In this document: one piece after another, positions 1 through 8,300 of the stretch
Position numbering within the stretch: the first letter of the stretch is position 1
How the letters are laid out: the number at the start of each line of letters is the position of its first letter
Assembly (NCBI RefSeq): GCF_002911665.1
Contig: NZ_MTBP01000002.1
Span: 1,426,001-1,490,000, forward strand
DNA: 64,000 bases
DNA from: Actinomadura rubteroloni
Lineage (GTDB): Bacteria > Actinomycetota > Actinomycetes > Streptosporangiales > Streptosporangiaceae
Reading direction: 5' to 3'
Notes under the pieces: generated by a model
Databases searched by the model: none
Told to the model about the DNA's origin: nothing
Seen by the model: the letters and a program-made list of their open reading frames with translations, nothing else
Translations under genes and position numbers: made by a program

Positions 1-802
1 TGATCAGGTCGATGCTCGCCGAGGTCGTCAGGGCTACATTCCTGACCAGCTCGAACCGTTCGGAAAAGGAGGCTACCGCCTGCGGGTCCTGAATGTAGGA
101 GCCGTAGCCGCCCGACTCTATGTAGGCGGCATCGGAAGGTCCCGTGAGTGTCGTGAACGATCCCGCGAGTCCTTCGTGGTAGCCGATGTTCTCGGGCACT
201 ACCTGGATGTGAACTTTGGGCCGCTGGCACATTTCCAGCAGGTAGGCCCACTGCGCCCGCATCACATCGGGCGGGGCGACCATCGCACGGAGCGCGCGTT
301 CCTCGTGGACGATCCAGAGCCGGGGCGGGTCATCCCTGCCCAGCACCCGCGCCTGGCGCTCCATGCGCTGCACCACCCGGGTCTCGATCTCCGCCGCCGT
401 GCGCTGCTCTGACGTGTAGATGGCGCGGATGAAGTCCTCGGTCTGGAGGATCCCGGCGATCATCAGCGCTTCGTAACTGCGGATGAGCGCCGCCCGCACC
501 TCGTGCTGGGAGTATTCCGCAAACCCCGGCACGGTCCGTACGGGTCCGGGACGCTCCATCGCCTCCTGAATGTCCCGAAATAGGCGATCGGTGTTCCAGT
601 AGGTATCGCAGTCTTCGGCGAACTTGAACGAGGGCCGCTCGGCGCCCGTCTCGACCTGCCAGATCCACGTACCGGTGTAGCCCATCGCGGCGGCGAGGGC
701 GTCCATCGAAAGGCCCGCCGCGGTCCGTCTTCCGCGGAGCTGCTGCGCGTACAGCGTGGGCAGATCGTGCGGATATATGGGCGGGGACGTACGGCGCGCC
801 AT
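1..802 (-). CDS. XRE-family regulator with DUF5753 domain (3' end outside window)
   Basis: This is an open frame from an ATG at 802 that runs off the left edge, so about 267 residues are visible and the C-terminus is missing. Residues about 16-60 form an XRE helix-turn-helix (LRGRRTAAGLSMDALAAAMG, then a WIWQVETG recognition-helix end). The rest matches the DUF5753 ligand- or partner-binding domain typical of actinobacterial Scr1-type regulators, with the characteristic VPGFAEYSQHE, GILQTEDFIRA and VHIQVVPENIGYHEGL segments. The start is supported by GGGAGG about 10 nt upstream. Members of this family bind DNA and are often paired with a small DUF397 protein. No DUF397 gene is visible here; the neighbour at 961 is divergent and different. 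The target genes are unknown. Confidence 0.9.
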   Translation of the reverse strand, partial: MARRTSPPIYPHDLPTLYAQQLRGRRTAAGLSMDALAAAMGYTGTWIWQVETGAERPSFKFAEDCDTYWNTDRLFRDIQEAMERPGPVRTVPGFAEYSQHEVRAALIRSYEALMIAGILQTEDFIRAIYTSEQRTAAEIETRVVQRMERQARVLGRDDPPRLWIVHEERALRAMVAPPDVMRAQWAYLLEMCQRPKVHIQVVPENIGYHEGLAGSFTTLTGPSDAAYIESGGYGSYIQDPQAVASFSERFELVRNVALTTSASIDLI

Positions 803-960
803 CTGGCGGACACCTCCCGGGGGACGTCTTCGGCAAGGGAACCGCAAGTCGGAGGGGACCGTGCGTGCCTTGCCCGATGCTCAAGGCTGCTTTGTAGCCG
901 AGCCTATGCCGTCCGTCACAGACTCGTGGGCACTTCACCGAACGCAGGAAAGGGCATCCC

Positions 961-1371
961 ATGAGCCTCGAAAAGCCTTGTGACGGCGGCGCGGGCGACA
1001 GCGCCCGAAATGGTCGCCCTCGCCGACTGACGACCGATATGGCGATGGTGCGGTTGGGGGTGCTGGACCAGGCCGCGCACGACGCCCACCGGATGACGAC
1101 CGAGGTCACGTCCGTGGACGGCGGCCAGAATCACTACGTGCGTCTGGACCGTCCCGGTCGGGCTCCCGCGCGGGTGTTCTGCGCGCCCCGCGCCGAGGAC
1201 TCCGATCGCCCCTGGCTCTACGGCGATGGCGACGGCGACGGCGGCGTGTGGATCGCCGACGCGTCCGGCGGCGCGGGTGTCACTGCCGCGCTCGCGTGGC
1301 TGAAGGGCAAGGCCGACGCGCAGGCCGATGAGCAGGCCGATCAGCAGGCTGGCGAGCAGGCCCGGATGTGA
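961..1371 (+). CDS. Hypothetical acidic protein, divergent from the XRE gene
   Basis: A 136-residue protein of unknown function. I recognise no family. The sequence has a short basic N-terminal part (GRPRRLTTDM), a middle with several acidic and glycine runs (GDGDGDGG near residue 85), and a tail of near-repeats built on AD, EQ and QA (ADAQADEQADQQ). The start at 961 is preceded by a purine-rich GGAAAGGG. It lies head-to-head with the XRE/DUF5753 gene across about 160 bp and is followed after 6 bp by a second small frame, so the two probably form one transcript. Its position and codon usage fit a real actinobacterial gene, but the coding call rests mainly on frame length and GC pattern. Confidence 0.55.
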   Translation: MSLEKPCDGGAGDSARNGRPRRLTTDMAMVRLGVLDQAAHDAHRMTTEVTSVDGGQNHYVRLDRPGRAPARVFCAPRAEDSDRPWLYGDGDGDGGVWIADASGGAGVTAALAWLKGKADAQADEQADQQAGEQARM

Positions 1372-1377
1372 TCGGCG

Positions 1378-1629
1378 ATGTGGCCGCATCGACGCCGCCG
1401 CAATCCCGGCAGGCACTCGGCCGCAGGACTGCGGCAGCGCGAACAGGCACGCGACGAGCCGCAACAGCGTCCCGCCTACCCGCAGCGTCCGGCGCCGGCG
1501 CCGCTTCCGGCGCAACGCCCGGCACCGCTCCCGGCCCAGGGGGAACTGCCGTACGGGCAACCGCCGCGCGGGTCGTACGGGTCGTACGACCCGTGGTGGG
1601 AGCAGTCGGCCGGACGATCGCGGCGATGA
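1378..1629 (+). CDS. Small Pro/Gln/Arg-rich hypothetical protein
   Basis: An 83-residue frame starting 6 bp after the previous stop. The N-terminus is strongly basic (MWPHRRRRNPGRH). The middle is a low-complexity proline, glutamine and alanine tract (QRPAPAPLPAQRPAPLPAQ), and the end carries GSYGSYDPWWEQ. Proteins of this composition are common beside small regulators in actinomycetes but have no assigned function. Two longer overlapping frames exist in the same stretch (1328-1717 and 1368-1661). I prefer this one because of its close spacing to the upstream gene and its ordered P/Q composition, but the choice is uncertain. Confidence 0.4.
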   Translation: MWPHRRRRNPGRHSAAGLRQREQARDEPQQRPAYPQRPAPAPLPAQRPAPLPAQGELPYGQPPRGSYGSYDPWWEQSAGRSRR

Positions 1630-1790
1630 GCGCACCGCGCGGGTCTTGCGGCCAGTGGTGAACGCCGGGGCGAGACGGACCGTTCGGGGAGGGCGGTCCG
1701 CCGGACCCGACCGGTGACCCGCCCTGCCAAAGCCCGCACAGGCACCAGCCATCCACAACAACACCCATCGAGAACCGGAACCTGACGACC

Positions 1791-2120
1791 ATGACCAAGA
1801 AGCCCGAAGAGCCGCAGCAGCCGACCCTCTACACCCCGGCCGAAGTCGCGAACTTCTTCCGCGTCGATCCCAAGACCGTCACCCGCTGGGCGCGGACCGG
1901 GACGCTGAACCCCGTCACCCTGCCGTCCGGCCACCGCCGCTACCACGCCTCGGAGATCCACCGCCTCCTCCAGATCGGTAACGCCGCCGCGCACACCACC
2001 ACCGACCCCGAGCCCGGACCGAGCCCCCGCGCCCGCGCCGTCCTGGACAGCGTCATCCGCGACTACTTCAACGGCGACCCCAGCGCCGCCATCAAGGCCA
2101 TCCGCACCGACCGCGACTGA
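1791..2120 (+). CDS. BldC-like MerR-type helix-turn-helix DNA-binding protein
   Basis: A 109-residue protein with an N-terminal winged HTH of the BldC/MerR type (about residues 12-62). The pattern is TPAEVANFFRVDPKTVTRWA, then SGHRRY and ASEIHRLL. This is the arrangement of the actinobacterial developmental regulator BldC, which is a lone DNA-binding domain without an effector domain. Here the domain is followed by a roughly 45-residue tail of unknown role ending in VIRDYFNGDPSAAIKAI. BldC proteins bind direct repeats cooperatively and control development and secondary metabolism. Whether this paralogue does so is inference. It is followed 8 bp later by a strong hairpin, so it is probably the last gene of its unit. 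Confidence 0.85.
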   Translation: MTKKPEEPQQPTLYTPAEVANFFRVDPKTVTRWARTGTLNPVTLPSGHRRYHASEIHRLLQIGNAAAHTTTDPEPGPSPRARAVLDSVIRDYFNGDPSAAIKAIRTDRD

Positions 2121-2128
2121 ACACCCGA

Positions 2129-2162
2129 CAGCGCCCGAGCCGCCCGTCCGGCTCGGGCGCTG
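2129..2162 (+). terminator. Hairpin after the BldC-like gene
   Basis: A perfect 14-bp stem (CAGCGCCCGAGCCG, 2129-2142, with its complement at 2149-2162) around a 6-nt loop. It lies 8 bp downstream of the BldC-like stop and just before the convergent MFS gene end at 2188. There is no T-run, as is usual for actinomycete terminators. It could serve both directions. Confidence 0.8.
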
Positions 2163-2187
2163 CTCTCGCGCGCCGAGGGTGATCCCC

Positions 2188-3624
2188 TCATCGGCTCGCG
2201 GTGTTCTCACGAACACACGGGGCCGGACTCGTCGGCCGTGCCGGTTCCGTGCTCTTGATCAGCCACAGGCCGGTGAACACGGCCGTGGCCAGGGTGACGA
2301 TGCCCGCCACGACGAAGGCGCTGTCGAGTCCCTGCTCGAACGAGGCGCCGCCGGACTGCCGGGTGCGGACGACGGCCCCGAGCACCGCCACGCCGAGGAC
2401 CGCGCCGATCTGCCGGGTGGTGCTGCTGACGCCCGAGGCCAGGCCGCCCTCCTGCGGACCGACCGACTGGATCGCGGCGCCGGTCAGCGGGGACATGGCC
2501 AGCGCGAACCCGCTGCCGACGACGGCCAGCCGCCACCACACGTTCGCGTAGCCGGTGTCGGCGTGCACGAAACCCAGGGCCAGCAGGCCCAGCCCGGCCG
2601 GCGCCAGGCCGAGGGTGACCATGATCCGGAAGCCGTACCGGGCGGCGAACCGGCCCGCGAACGGGCTCACGACGACCATCGCGAGCGTGGCGGGCAGGGT
2701 CTGCACCCCGGCGCGCAGGATCGAGGTGCCCTGGACGTAGACGAAGAACTGGGAGAAGAAGAACGACGAGCCCATGAGCGCGAACCCGACCACGATCATC
2801 GCCGTGTTGGACACCGCGAACAGCCGTTGCCGGAAGAGCCGCACGGGCAGCATCGGCGCCGGAACCCGCGCTTCGACGACCATGAAGACGGCGAGGGCCA
2901 CGGCTCCGGCGGCGAAACCGCCGAGGATCACCGGTGCGGTCCAGCCTCGGGAGCCGCCCTCGATCAGCGCGTAGGTGAACGACCCCACGCCGAGGACGGA
3001 CAGGACGGTTCCCGGCACGTCGATCGCCGGAGCGTTCGGGTTGCGGGACTCGCCCAGCACCCGCAGGCCGACGACCAGCAGGACCGCGCCGACGGGCACG
3101 TTGACGAGGAAGATGGCGGGCCAGCCGAACGCCTCCACCAGGACGCCGCCGGCCAGGGGTCCGGCGGCCAGCCCGATTCCGCTGAGTCCGGCCCACAGCC
3201 CGATCGCTTTGACCCGCTCCTGCGCGACCGGGTACGCGGCGGCGAGCAGGGCCAGCGAGGCGGGGCTCAGCGCCGCGGCCCCGATGCCCTGCACCACCCG
3301 TCCGGTGATCAGCCAGCCGATCGAGGGCGCGGCGGAGCACAGGACGGACGCGGCGGTGAACACGACGACGCCGGCCAGGAACATCTTCTTGCGGCCGAAG
3401 CGGTCGGCGAAGACGCCGCCGGACAGCAGCAGCATGGCGACCAGCAGCACGTACGCGTCGACGATCCATTGCAGTCCGGTCAGCCGGGTGTGCAGCCGCT
3501 CCTGCATGTCGGGCAGCGCCGCGCCGACGATCGTGTTGTCGAGCAGCACCATGAACTGCCCCAGGCAGGTCACCGTGAGCAACGCCGCCCGGTTCGGCAC
3601 GGTCACGGGCGATGCAGGCTTCAT
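2188..3624 (-). CDS. DHA2-family MFS drug exporter (EmrB/QacA type)
   Basis: A 478-residue integral membrane protein with about 14 predicted hydrophobic segments, the DHA2 (14-TMS) size. It carries the family signatures: LDNTIVGAALPDMQ in TM1, the motif A loop GVFADRFGRKKMF, and motif C in TM5 (GLSGIGLAAGPLAGG). Such proteins export toxic or antibiotic compounds in exchange for protons. The start at 3624 has an excellent AGGAGG ribosome-binding site 4 nt upstream. The gene is divergent from a TetR regulator, and a perfect palindrome lies just upstream of the ribosome-binding site, the classic layout of a TetR-repressed efflux pump. It lies 1.7 kb from the end of the NRPS operon, so a role in peptide export or self-resistance is possible but not shown. 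Confidence 0.92.
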   Translation of the reverse strand: MKPASPVTVPNRAALLTVTCLGQFMVLLDNTIVGAALPDMQERLHTRLTGLQWIVDAYVLLVAMLLLSGGVFADRFGRKKMFLAGVVVFTAASVLCSAAPSIGWLITGRVVQGIGAAALSPASLALLAAAYPVAQERVKAIGLWAGLSGIGLAAGPLAGGVLVEAFGWPAIFLVNVPVGAVLLVVGLRVLGESRNPNAPAIDVPGTVLSVLGVGSFTYALIEGGSRGWTAPVILGGFAAGAVALAVFMVVEARVPAPMLPVRLFRQRLFAVSNTAMIVVGFALMGSSFFFSQFFVYVQGTSILRAGVQTLPATLAMVVVSPFAGRFAARYGFRIMVTLGLAPAGLGLLALGFVHADTGYANVWWRLAVVGSGFALAMSPLTGAAIQSVGPQEGGLASGVSSTTRQIGAVLGVAVLGAVVRTRQSGGASFEQGLDSAFVVAGIVTLATAVFTGLWLIKSTEPARPTSPAPCVRENTASR

Positions 3625-3631
3625 CGTTCCT

Positions 3632-3658
3632 CCTAAAGCAGTCCGTCACTGCTTTAGG
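3632..3658. promoter_or_regulatory. Perfect 27-bp palindrome, probable TetR operator
   Basis: Arms of 11 bp (CCTAAAGCAGT at 3632-3642 and ACTGCTTTAGG at 3648-3658) around a 5-bp centre. It lies between the divergent MFS and tetR starts and abuts the MFS ribosome-binding site. Size and symmetry fit a TetR dimer or dimer-pair site. It sits just downstream of the proposed MFS -10 box, where a bound repressor would block transcription. Confidence 0.75.
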
Positions 3659-3659
3659 G

Positions 3660-3688
3660 ACGCTAGCCGATCGGATGTCTAAACGCAA
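3660..3688 (-). promoter_or_regulatory. Candidate promoter for the MFS gene
   Basis: On the minus strand, TTGCGT (3683-3688) and TAGCGT (3660-3665) are separated by 17 bp, close to the vegetative actinomycete consensus. The palindrome at 3632-3658 follows immediately, consistent with repression. For tetR on the plus strand a TAAGGT box at 3702-3707 lies 7 nt before its ATG, which would give a leaderless or near-leaderless transcript; this part is speculative. Confidence 0.45.
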
Positions 3689-3713
3689 CTGATGACTGCG
3701 ATAAGGTGACGCC

Positions 3714-4289
3714 ATGGGAGAGCGAGAACCGGTCCGGCGGCCCGGCGGACGCAGCGCACGCGTCCGCGCGGCGGTACACCAGGCCGTCACGGACCTGGTC
3801 GGCGAGCGCGGCTACGGCGAATTCACGGTCGGTGACGTCGCAGCCCGCGCGGGCGTGGCCGACACCAGCGTCTACCGCCGGTGGGGCACCCTGGAGGCCC
3901 TGCTCACCGACGTGGCGCTCACGCGGCTGAAGGCCCGGTCGCCGATGCCCGACACCGGGACCCTGGCCGGCGACCTGCACGCCTACGCGGCCCAGGTGGC
4001 GCGCGAGATCACGGGACCCGAGGGCCTGGCGGTGCTGCGCCTGGTCGTCGCCCTGTCCAACCGGGGCGAACGGGGCCTCCAGGCGCGTGACGACTTCCTC
4101 GCCGAACGCGCCGGGCTCGTCCAGGGCATGCTCGACCGCGCCGCCGACCGTGGCGAGCGTCCACCCGACGGGCTGGACGTCCTGGACCACCTCATGGCCC
4201 CGATGTACATCCGCGTCCTGTTCGGCGCGGGCCCGCTCACCCCGGACTACATCGCCGGGCTCGTCGACCGGCTCCTGGCGCAGCCCTGA
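3714..4289 (+). CDS. TetR-family transcriptional regulator
   Basis: A 191-residue protein with an N-terminal TetR HTH at about residues 15-62. The helix pattern is VHQAVTDLVGERGYGEFTVG, then DVAARAGVADTSVYRRWG with the conserved YRRW. The C-terminal part (from about residue 80) is a helical ligand-binding and dimerisation domain of the TetR_C type, with EGLAVLRLVVAL and YIRVLFGAGPL segments. It is divergent from the DHA2 exporter and shares the palindromic operator region, so it most likely represses that exporter and is released by an exported compound. The ligand cannot be read from the sequence. Confidence 0.92.
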   Translation: MGEREPVRRPGGRSARVRAAVHQAVTDLVGERGYGEFTVGDVAARAGVADTSVYRRWGTLEALLTDVALTRLKARSPMPDTGTLAGDLHAYAAQVAREITGPEGLAVLRLVVALSNRGERGLQARDDFLAERAGLVQGMLDRAADRGERPPDGLDVLDHLMAPMYIRVLFGAGPLTPDYIAGLVDRLLAQP

Positions 4290-4485
4290 TCTCTTCGGCC
4301 CGCGGTGCGGTCACCGGTCACCCGACCGGGCTGCCTGGGGCGGACGGGTTTCGTAAAAGCGGGCGAAGGCGGCCGGATGGGTGTGAGTGGGACGGTCGCG
4401 CAGGTGGTTGTGGGTGAGACCTTTCCGAAACCCCTCCTCCCGTAGTTTCGCCGATAAGAGAGTCAGCGATCTGCGGAGGCAAGAG

Positions 4486-5067
4486 ATGGAAGATGGTCGT
4501 AGCTCCACCGGCAAGAAGAAAGCACTGCGGCTGCGCGGGTCCGCTTTCCTGGCCACCGGATGCGTGGCCATCGCGCTGTTCGCGAGCGCGTGCGGCGGCG
4601 ACGACTCGGGCAAGGGGGTGGCCGGATCCAAGACGGGGACCAACGCGTCGGCCACGCCCGCCAAGAAGGCCGACCCGATCGAGTTCTCCAAGTGCATGCG
4701 CGAGCACGGCGTCACCGGATTCCCCGACCTGGACGCCAACGGCAACTCGGTCGGCACGCCCGGCCCCGACGCGGTGGACGGCAAGTCGCCCGTTTTCCAG
4801 GCCGCCGAAAAGGCATGCTCGGCGCTCAAGCCCGGCCAGAAGTCGCGGCCGGACATGAGCAAGTACCGCAACGACCAGATCAAGTACTCCAAGTGCATGC
4901 GGGACAAGGGCGTCTCGAACTTCCCGGACCCGAACGCCAAGGGCGACCTGGAGCTGGACCCGTCGAAGTCCGGCATCGACCCCAAGTCGGAGCAGTTCAA
5001 GACCGCCGAGAAGGCGTGCCGTCCGCTCCTGGTGGTCCCGCCCGGCGCCCAGGTTCCGCAGGGCTGA
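4486..5067 (+). CDS. Secreted lipoprotein with two CMR-type repeats
   Basis: A 193-residue predicted lipoprotein. A basic n-region (KKKALRLR) and hydrophobic stretch lead to the lipobox FASAC, with Cys36 as the lipidation site, followed by GGDDSGK. The mature part has two copies of one motif: residues about 63-116 (FSKCMREHGVTGFPD) and about 130-180 (YSKCMRDKGVSNFPD). Each closes with an AAEKAC or TAEKAC segment, giving cysteine pairs 70/111 and 137/178 that could form disulfides. The start at 4486 is chosen over an upstream in-frame ATG because GGAGG precedes it by 7 nt and the signal peptide then sits at the N-terminus. Function is unknown. A shorter single-repeat paralogue lies at 53867-54310 on the other side of the NRPS genes. 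Confidence 0.85.
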   Translation: MEDGRSSTGKKKALRLRGSAFLATGCVAIALFASACGGDDSGKGVAGSKTGTNASATPAKKADPIEFSKCMREHGVTGFPDLDANGNSVGTPGPDAVDGKSPVFQAAEKACSALKPGQKSRPDMSKYRNDQIKYSKCMRDKGVSNFPDPNAKGDLELDPSKSGIDPKSEQFKTAEKACRPLLVVPPGAQVPQG

Positions 5068-5075
5068 CCTCGTCG

Positions 5076-5107
5076 GTCCCGGGCCGGGTTCGCACTCGGC
5101 CCGGGAC
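5076..5107 (+). terminator. Hairpin after the lipoprotein gene
   Basis: An 11-bp perfect stem (GTCCCGGGCCG at 5076-5086 with CGGCCCGGGAC at 5097-5107) and a 10-nt loop, 8 bp past the stop. A second, looser inverted repeat with 12-bp arms (5176-5187 and 5215-5226) follows. Apart from these hairpins and the one at 5287, the 5068-5331 interval contains no gene that I can see. Confidence 0.7.
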
Positions 5108-5286
5108 TGCGGCGCTCACCCGCCGACCGCGCCCGCACAGGGACCTCCGCCCACCGGACGGTTCGCTCTGCGGCCGGTCCCGGGGCGAGCGCCGTTTCGC
5201 TGCGCGGTCTCTCCCGCCCCGGGACCCGTCCCCCGGGGCACTCCGCCCGGACGTCCGCGCTGCGGCTCAGGTGTCGGCGCGGAGTT

Positions 5287-5330
5287 CCGGCAGGACCGGC
5301 CGGGAGGCTCGTCCCGGCCGGTCCTGCCGG
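5287..5330 (-). terminator. Strong terminator of the NRPS operon
   Basis: A perfect 19-bp stem (CCGGCAGGACCGGCCGGGA at 5287-5305 with its complement at 5312-5330) and a 6-nt loop. It begins 1 nt past the stop codon of the last NRPS gene (5332-5334). It is one of the most stable hairpins in the window and probably ends the 48-kb NRPS transcript. Confidence 0.85.
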
Positions 5331-5331
5331 G

Positions 5332-8300
5332 TCAGTCGTCCGCGAGGCGGGCGGTGAGGAGGCGGACGATGTCGGCGAGCGGTTCCGGCTTCATCAGGTC
5401 GTGGTGGCCGTGGGCCACCTCGTGGACGCGGACGGCGCCGGACACGTGCGGGCGCCAGGACGCGGGCGCCGCCGCCGCGGGGGCGAACGACGGACGTCCT
5501 TCCGTCGCGACGACCAGCAGCAGGTCCCCGTGCAGGACGCCGGGCGTGAAGCGGCCGGCGAGCCGGGCGCTCTCGGCGTTGACCCGCTCGACCGCCGACA
5601 GCGCGCCGCCCGCGTCCGGGCCGCCGGTCTCCGGCGGACGCGGGCCGTCGGGCGCGCTCTCCCCCGACGACGGGTAGCCGTCCAGGCTCGCGACCAGGTC
5701 CACCTGCGCGCCCTCCCGCTGCGCGTGGACGGCGACGGCGTGCGCCAGGAGGCCGCCGAAGGACCAGCCGAGCAGGCGGTACGGGCCGTCGGGCCGGACG
5801 GTCCTGATCTGCTCGAAGTAGTGCGCGGCCAGGGCCTCCATCGTCTCCGGCGCGTCCCCGGTCCCGGTCAGGGCCGGTGACTGGAGCGCGTAGACGGGGA
5901 CGTCCTCGGGCAGCCGTTCGGCGAGCGCCCCGTACGTCCAGCCGAGGCCGGTGCTCGGCGGCAGGCAGAACACCGGCGGACGGCCGCCGCCCGCGCGCAG
6001 CCGCAGCAGCGGGCTGAAGTCGTCGGCCGCGCCGCCCTGGTGGACGGCCCGGACGATCGCCTCCGGGGTGGGCTCGGCGAACAGCGCCCGGACGCCGATC
6101 TCCGCGTCCAGGACCTCCCGGACGCGGGCGATGAGCCGCATCGCGGTGAGCGAGTCGCCGCCGAGGTCGAAGAACGAGTCGTCGGCGCCGACGCTCTCGC
6201 GGCCGAGCACCTCGGCGAACAGGCCGCAGACGACTTCCTCGGCGCGGTTCGCCGGGGCGCGGCCCGCCGGCCGGGCCTCGGGGTCGGGCAGTGCGGCGCG
6301 GTCGAGCTTGCCGTTCACGGTGAGCGGCAGCGTCTCCAGGACGACGAACGCCGCCGGGATCATGTAGTCGGGCAGCCGCTCGGCGGTGAACTCGCGCAGC
6401 GCGTCCACGTCCAAGCCGTCGCCGACGACGTAGGCGACGAGCCGGTCGTCGCGGACGAGCACCGCCGCCTGCGCGACGCTCTCGTGCGCGGCGAGGACGG
6501 CCTCGACCTCGCCCGGCTCGACGCGGAACCCTCGGATCTTGACCTGCTGGTCCGCGCGGCCCGCGAACACCAGCTCGCCGTCAGCCGTCCACTTGGCCAG
6601 GTCACCGCTGCGGTACAGCCGCTCGCCCGTCCCGAACGGGGACGCGATGAACCGCTCGGCCGTCAGGTCCGGACGCCCGACGTAACCGCGCGCCAAGCCC
6701 GGCCCGGTGATGTAAAGCTCGCCGACGACGCCGGGCGGGACCGGGCGCAGGAACTCGTCCAGCACGTAGGTCCGGGCGTTCTCGATCGGCCGGCCGATGG
6801 AAGGCGGCAGGTCGTCGCCGCTGATCGCCGGGTCCACCGGGCCGAGCGTGGTGATCACGGTCGCCTCGGTCGGGCCGTAGGTGTTCCAGACCCGCGAACC
6901 GGCCGTCCACCGCGCCGCCTGGTCGGCGGTCAGCAACTCGGCGCCGAGCACCCAGTTACGGACGCCGGAAACGGCGGCCGGGTCCAGGACGCTCAAAAGC
7001 GACGGCACGACGCTCGCCACGGACACGTCCGCGTCGCGGATCATCCTGGCCAGCGCGGCGGGCTCGGCGCGCTCGTCCGGCGACGCGATCGCCAGGGTCC
7101 CGCCGCCGCCCAGCGTCACCGCGACGTCCAGCACGGCCGCGTCGAAGCTGAACGACGCGAACTGCAACGCCGTCACCCCGGGCTCCACGCCCAGCGAAGG
7201 ACGCAGAGCCTCCGCCAGGTTCACGACGCCCCGATGCGAGACGGCGACGCCCTTGGGACGACCCGTCGACCCCGACGTGTAGATGACGTACGCCAACTGA
7301 TCAGGCGCGAGCACCGTGCCCAGCGGCTCGTCCGACAGCCCGGCGGCCGTGGACGACGTCAGCACCGCGTGCGGCGTCGTGCCGGGCAGGGACGCGAGGG
7401 TTCCGGCGGTGCCCAGCACCAGGGACGCCTTGCTGTCGGCGATGACATAGGCGAGCCGGTCGGACGGGTGGGACACGTCCAGCGGTACGAACGCGCCCCC
7501 CGCCTTCCACACCGCGAGCTCCGCCACCACCATGTCCACCCCGCGCGGCAGGCACAGCGCGACGACCGACTCCGCAGCAACGCCCAGCGTCCGCAGGTGC
7601 CGGGCCAGACGGTTCGAGCGGGCGTCCAGCTCCGCGTACGACAGGGCGTCCGCGCCGCAGCGGACGGCCGGGGCCGACGGCGTCCGGGACGTCCACGCAC
7701 CGAACAGCCCGAGCCAGTCCGCAGTAGAACGGGCGGCGGACGTGGCGTTCCAGTCCGCGACGACCGTCCGGCGCTCGGGCTCGTCCAGCACCTCGATCCG
7801 GCTGAGCGGCACCGACGGGTCCGCCGCCACCTGCTCCAGCACCCGGACGAGCCGCGCCGCCAGGCCCTCCGCCGTGGCCGCGTCGAACAGGTCCAGCGGG
7901 TACTGGACGCCGCCGCCGATCCCGGTGGGCGTCCCGGCCGCGTCCCGGTGCTCGACGAGCGTGAACGACAGGTCGAACCGGGCGGCCTCGGCCTTGGGCG
8001 GCAGCGGCTCGGCGACCAGGCCGGGCAGCGGCAGCGACCGCCGCTCCCCGCCGACGCTCTGCACGCTCAGCATCACCTGGAACAGCGGGTTCCGCGCCAG
8101 CGACCGCGCCGGGTTCAGGTCCTCGACCAGCCGCTCGAACGGGATGTCCTGGTGGTCGTAGGCGGCGAGGTCGGCGTCCCGGACGCGGGCGAGGAGGTCG
8201 GCGAACGTCGGGTCGCCGCTCACGTCCGTGCGCAGGACGAGCGTGTTGACGAAGAAGCCCGCCAGCTCGTCCAGCGCGGTGTCGCCCCGGCCCGCGACGG

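Noticed and set aside
4426..4450. A CGAAAC...GTTTCG inverted repeat upstream of the first lipoprotein
   Set aside because: The arms are only 6 bp with a 13-bp spacer, which is too weak to call an operator.
4387..4485. A longer N-terminus for the lipoprotein, starting at 4387
   Set aside because: It would place the signal peptide about 50 residues inside the protein. ATG 4486 has GGAGG at the right distance.
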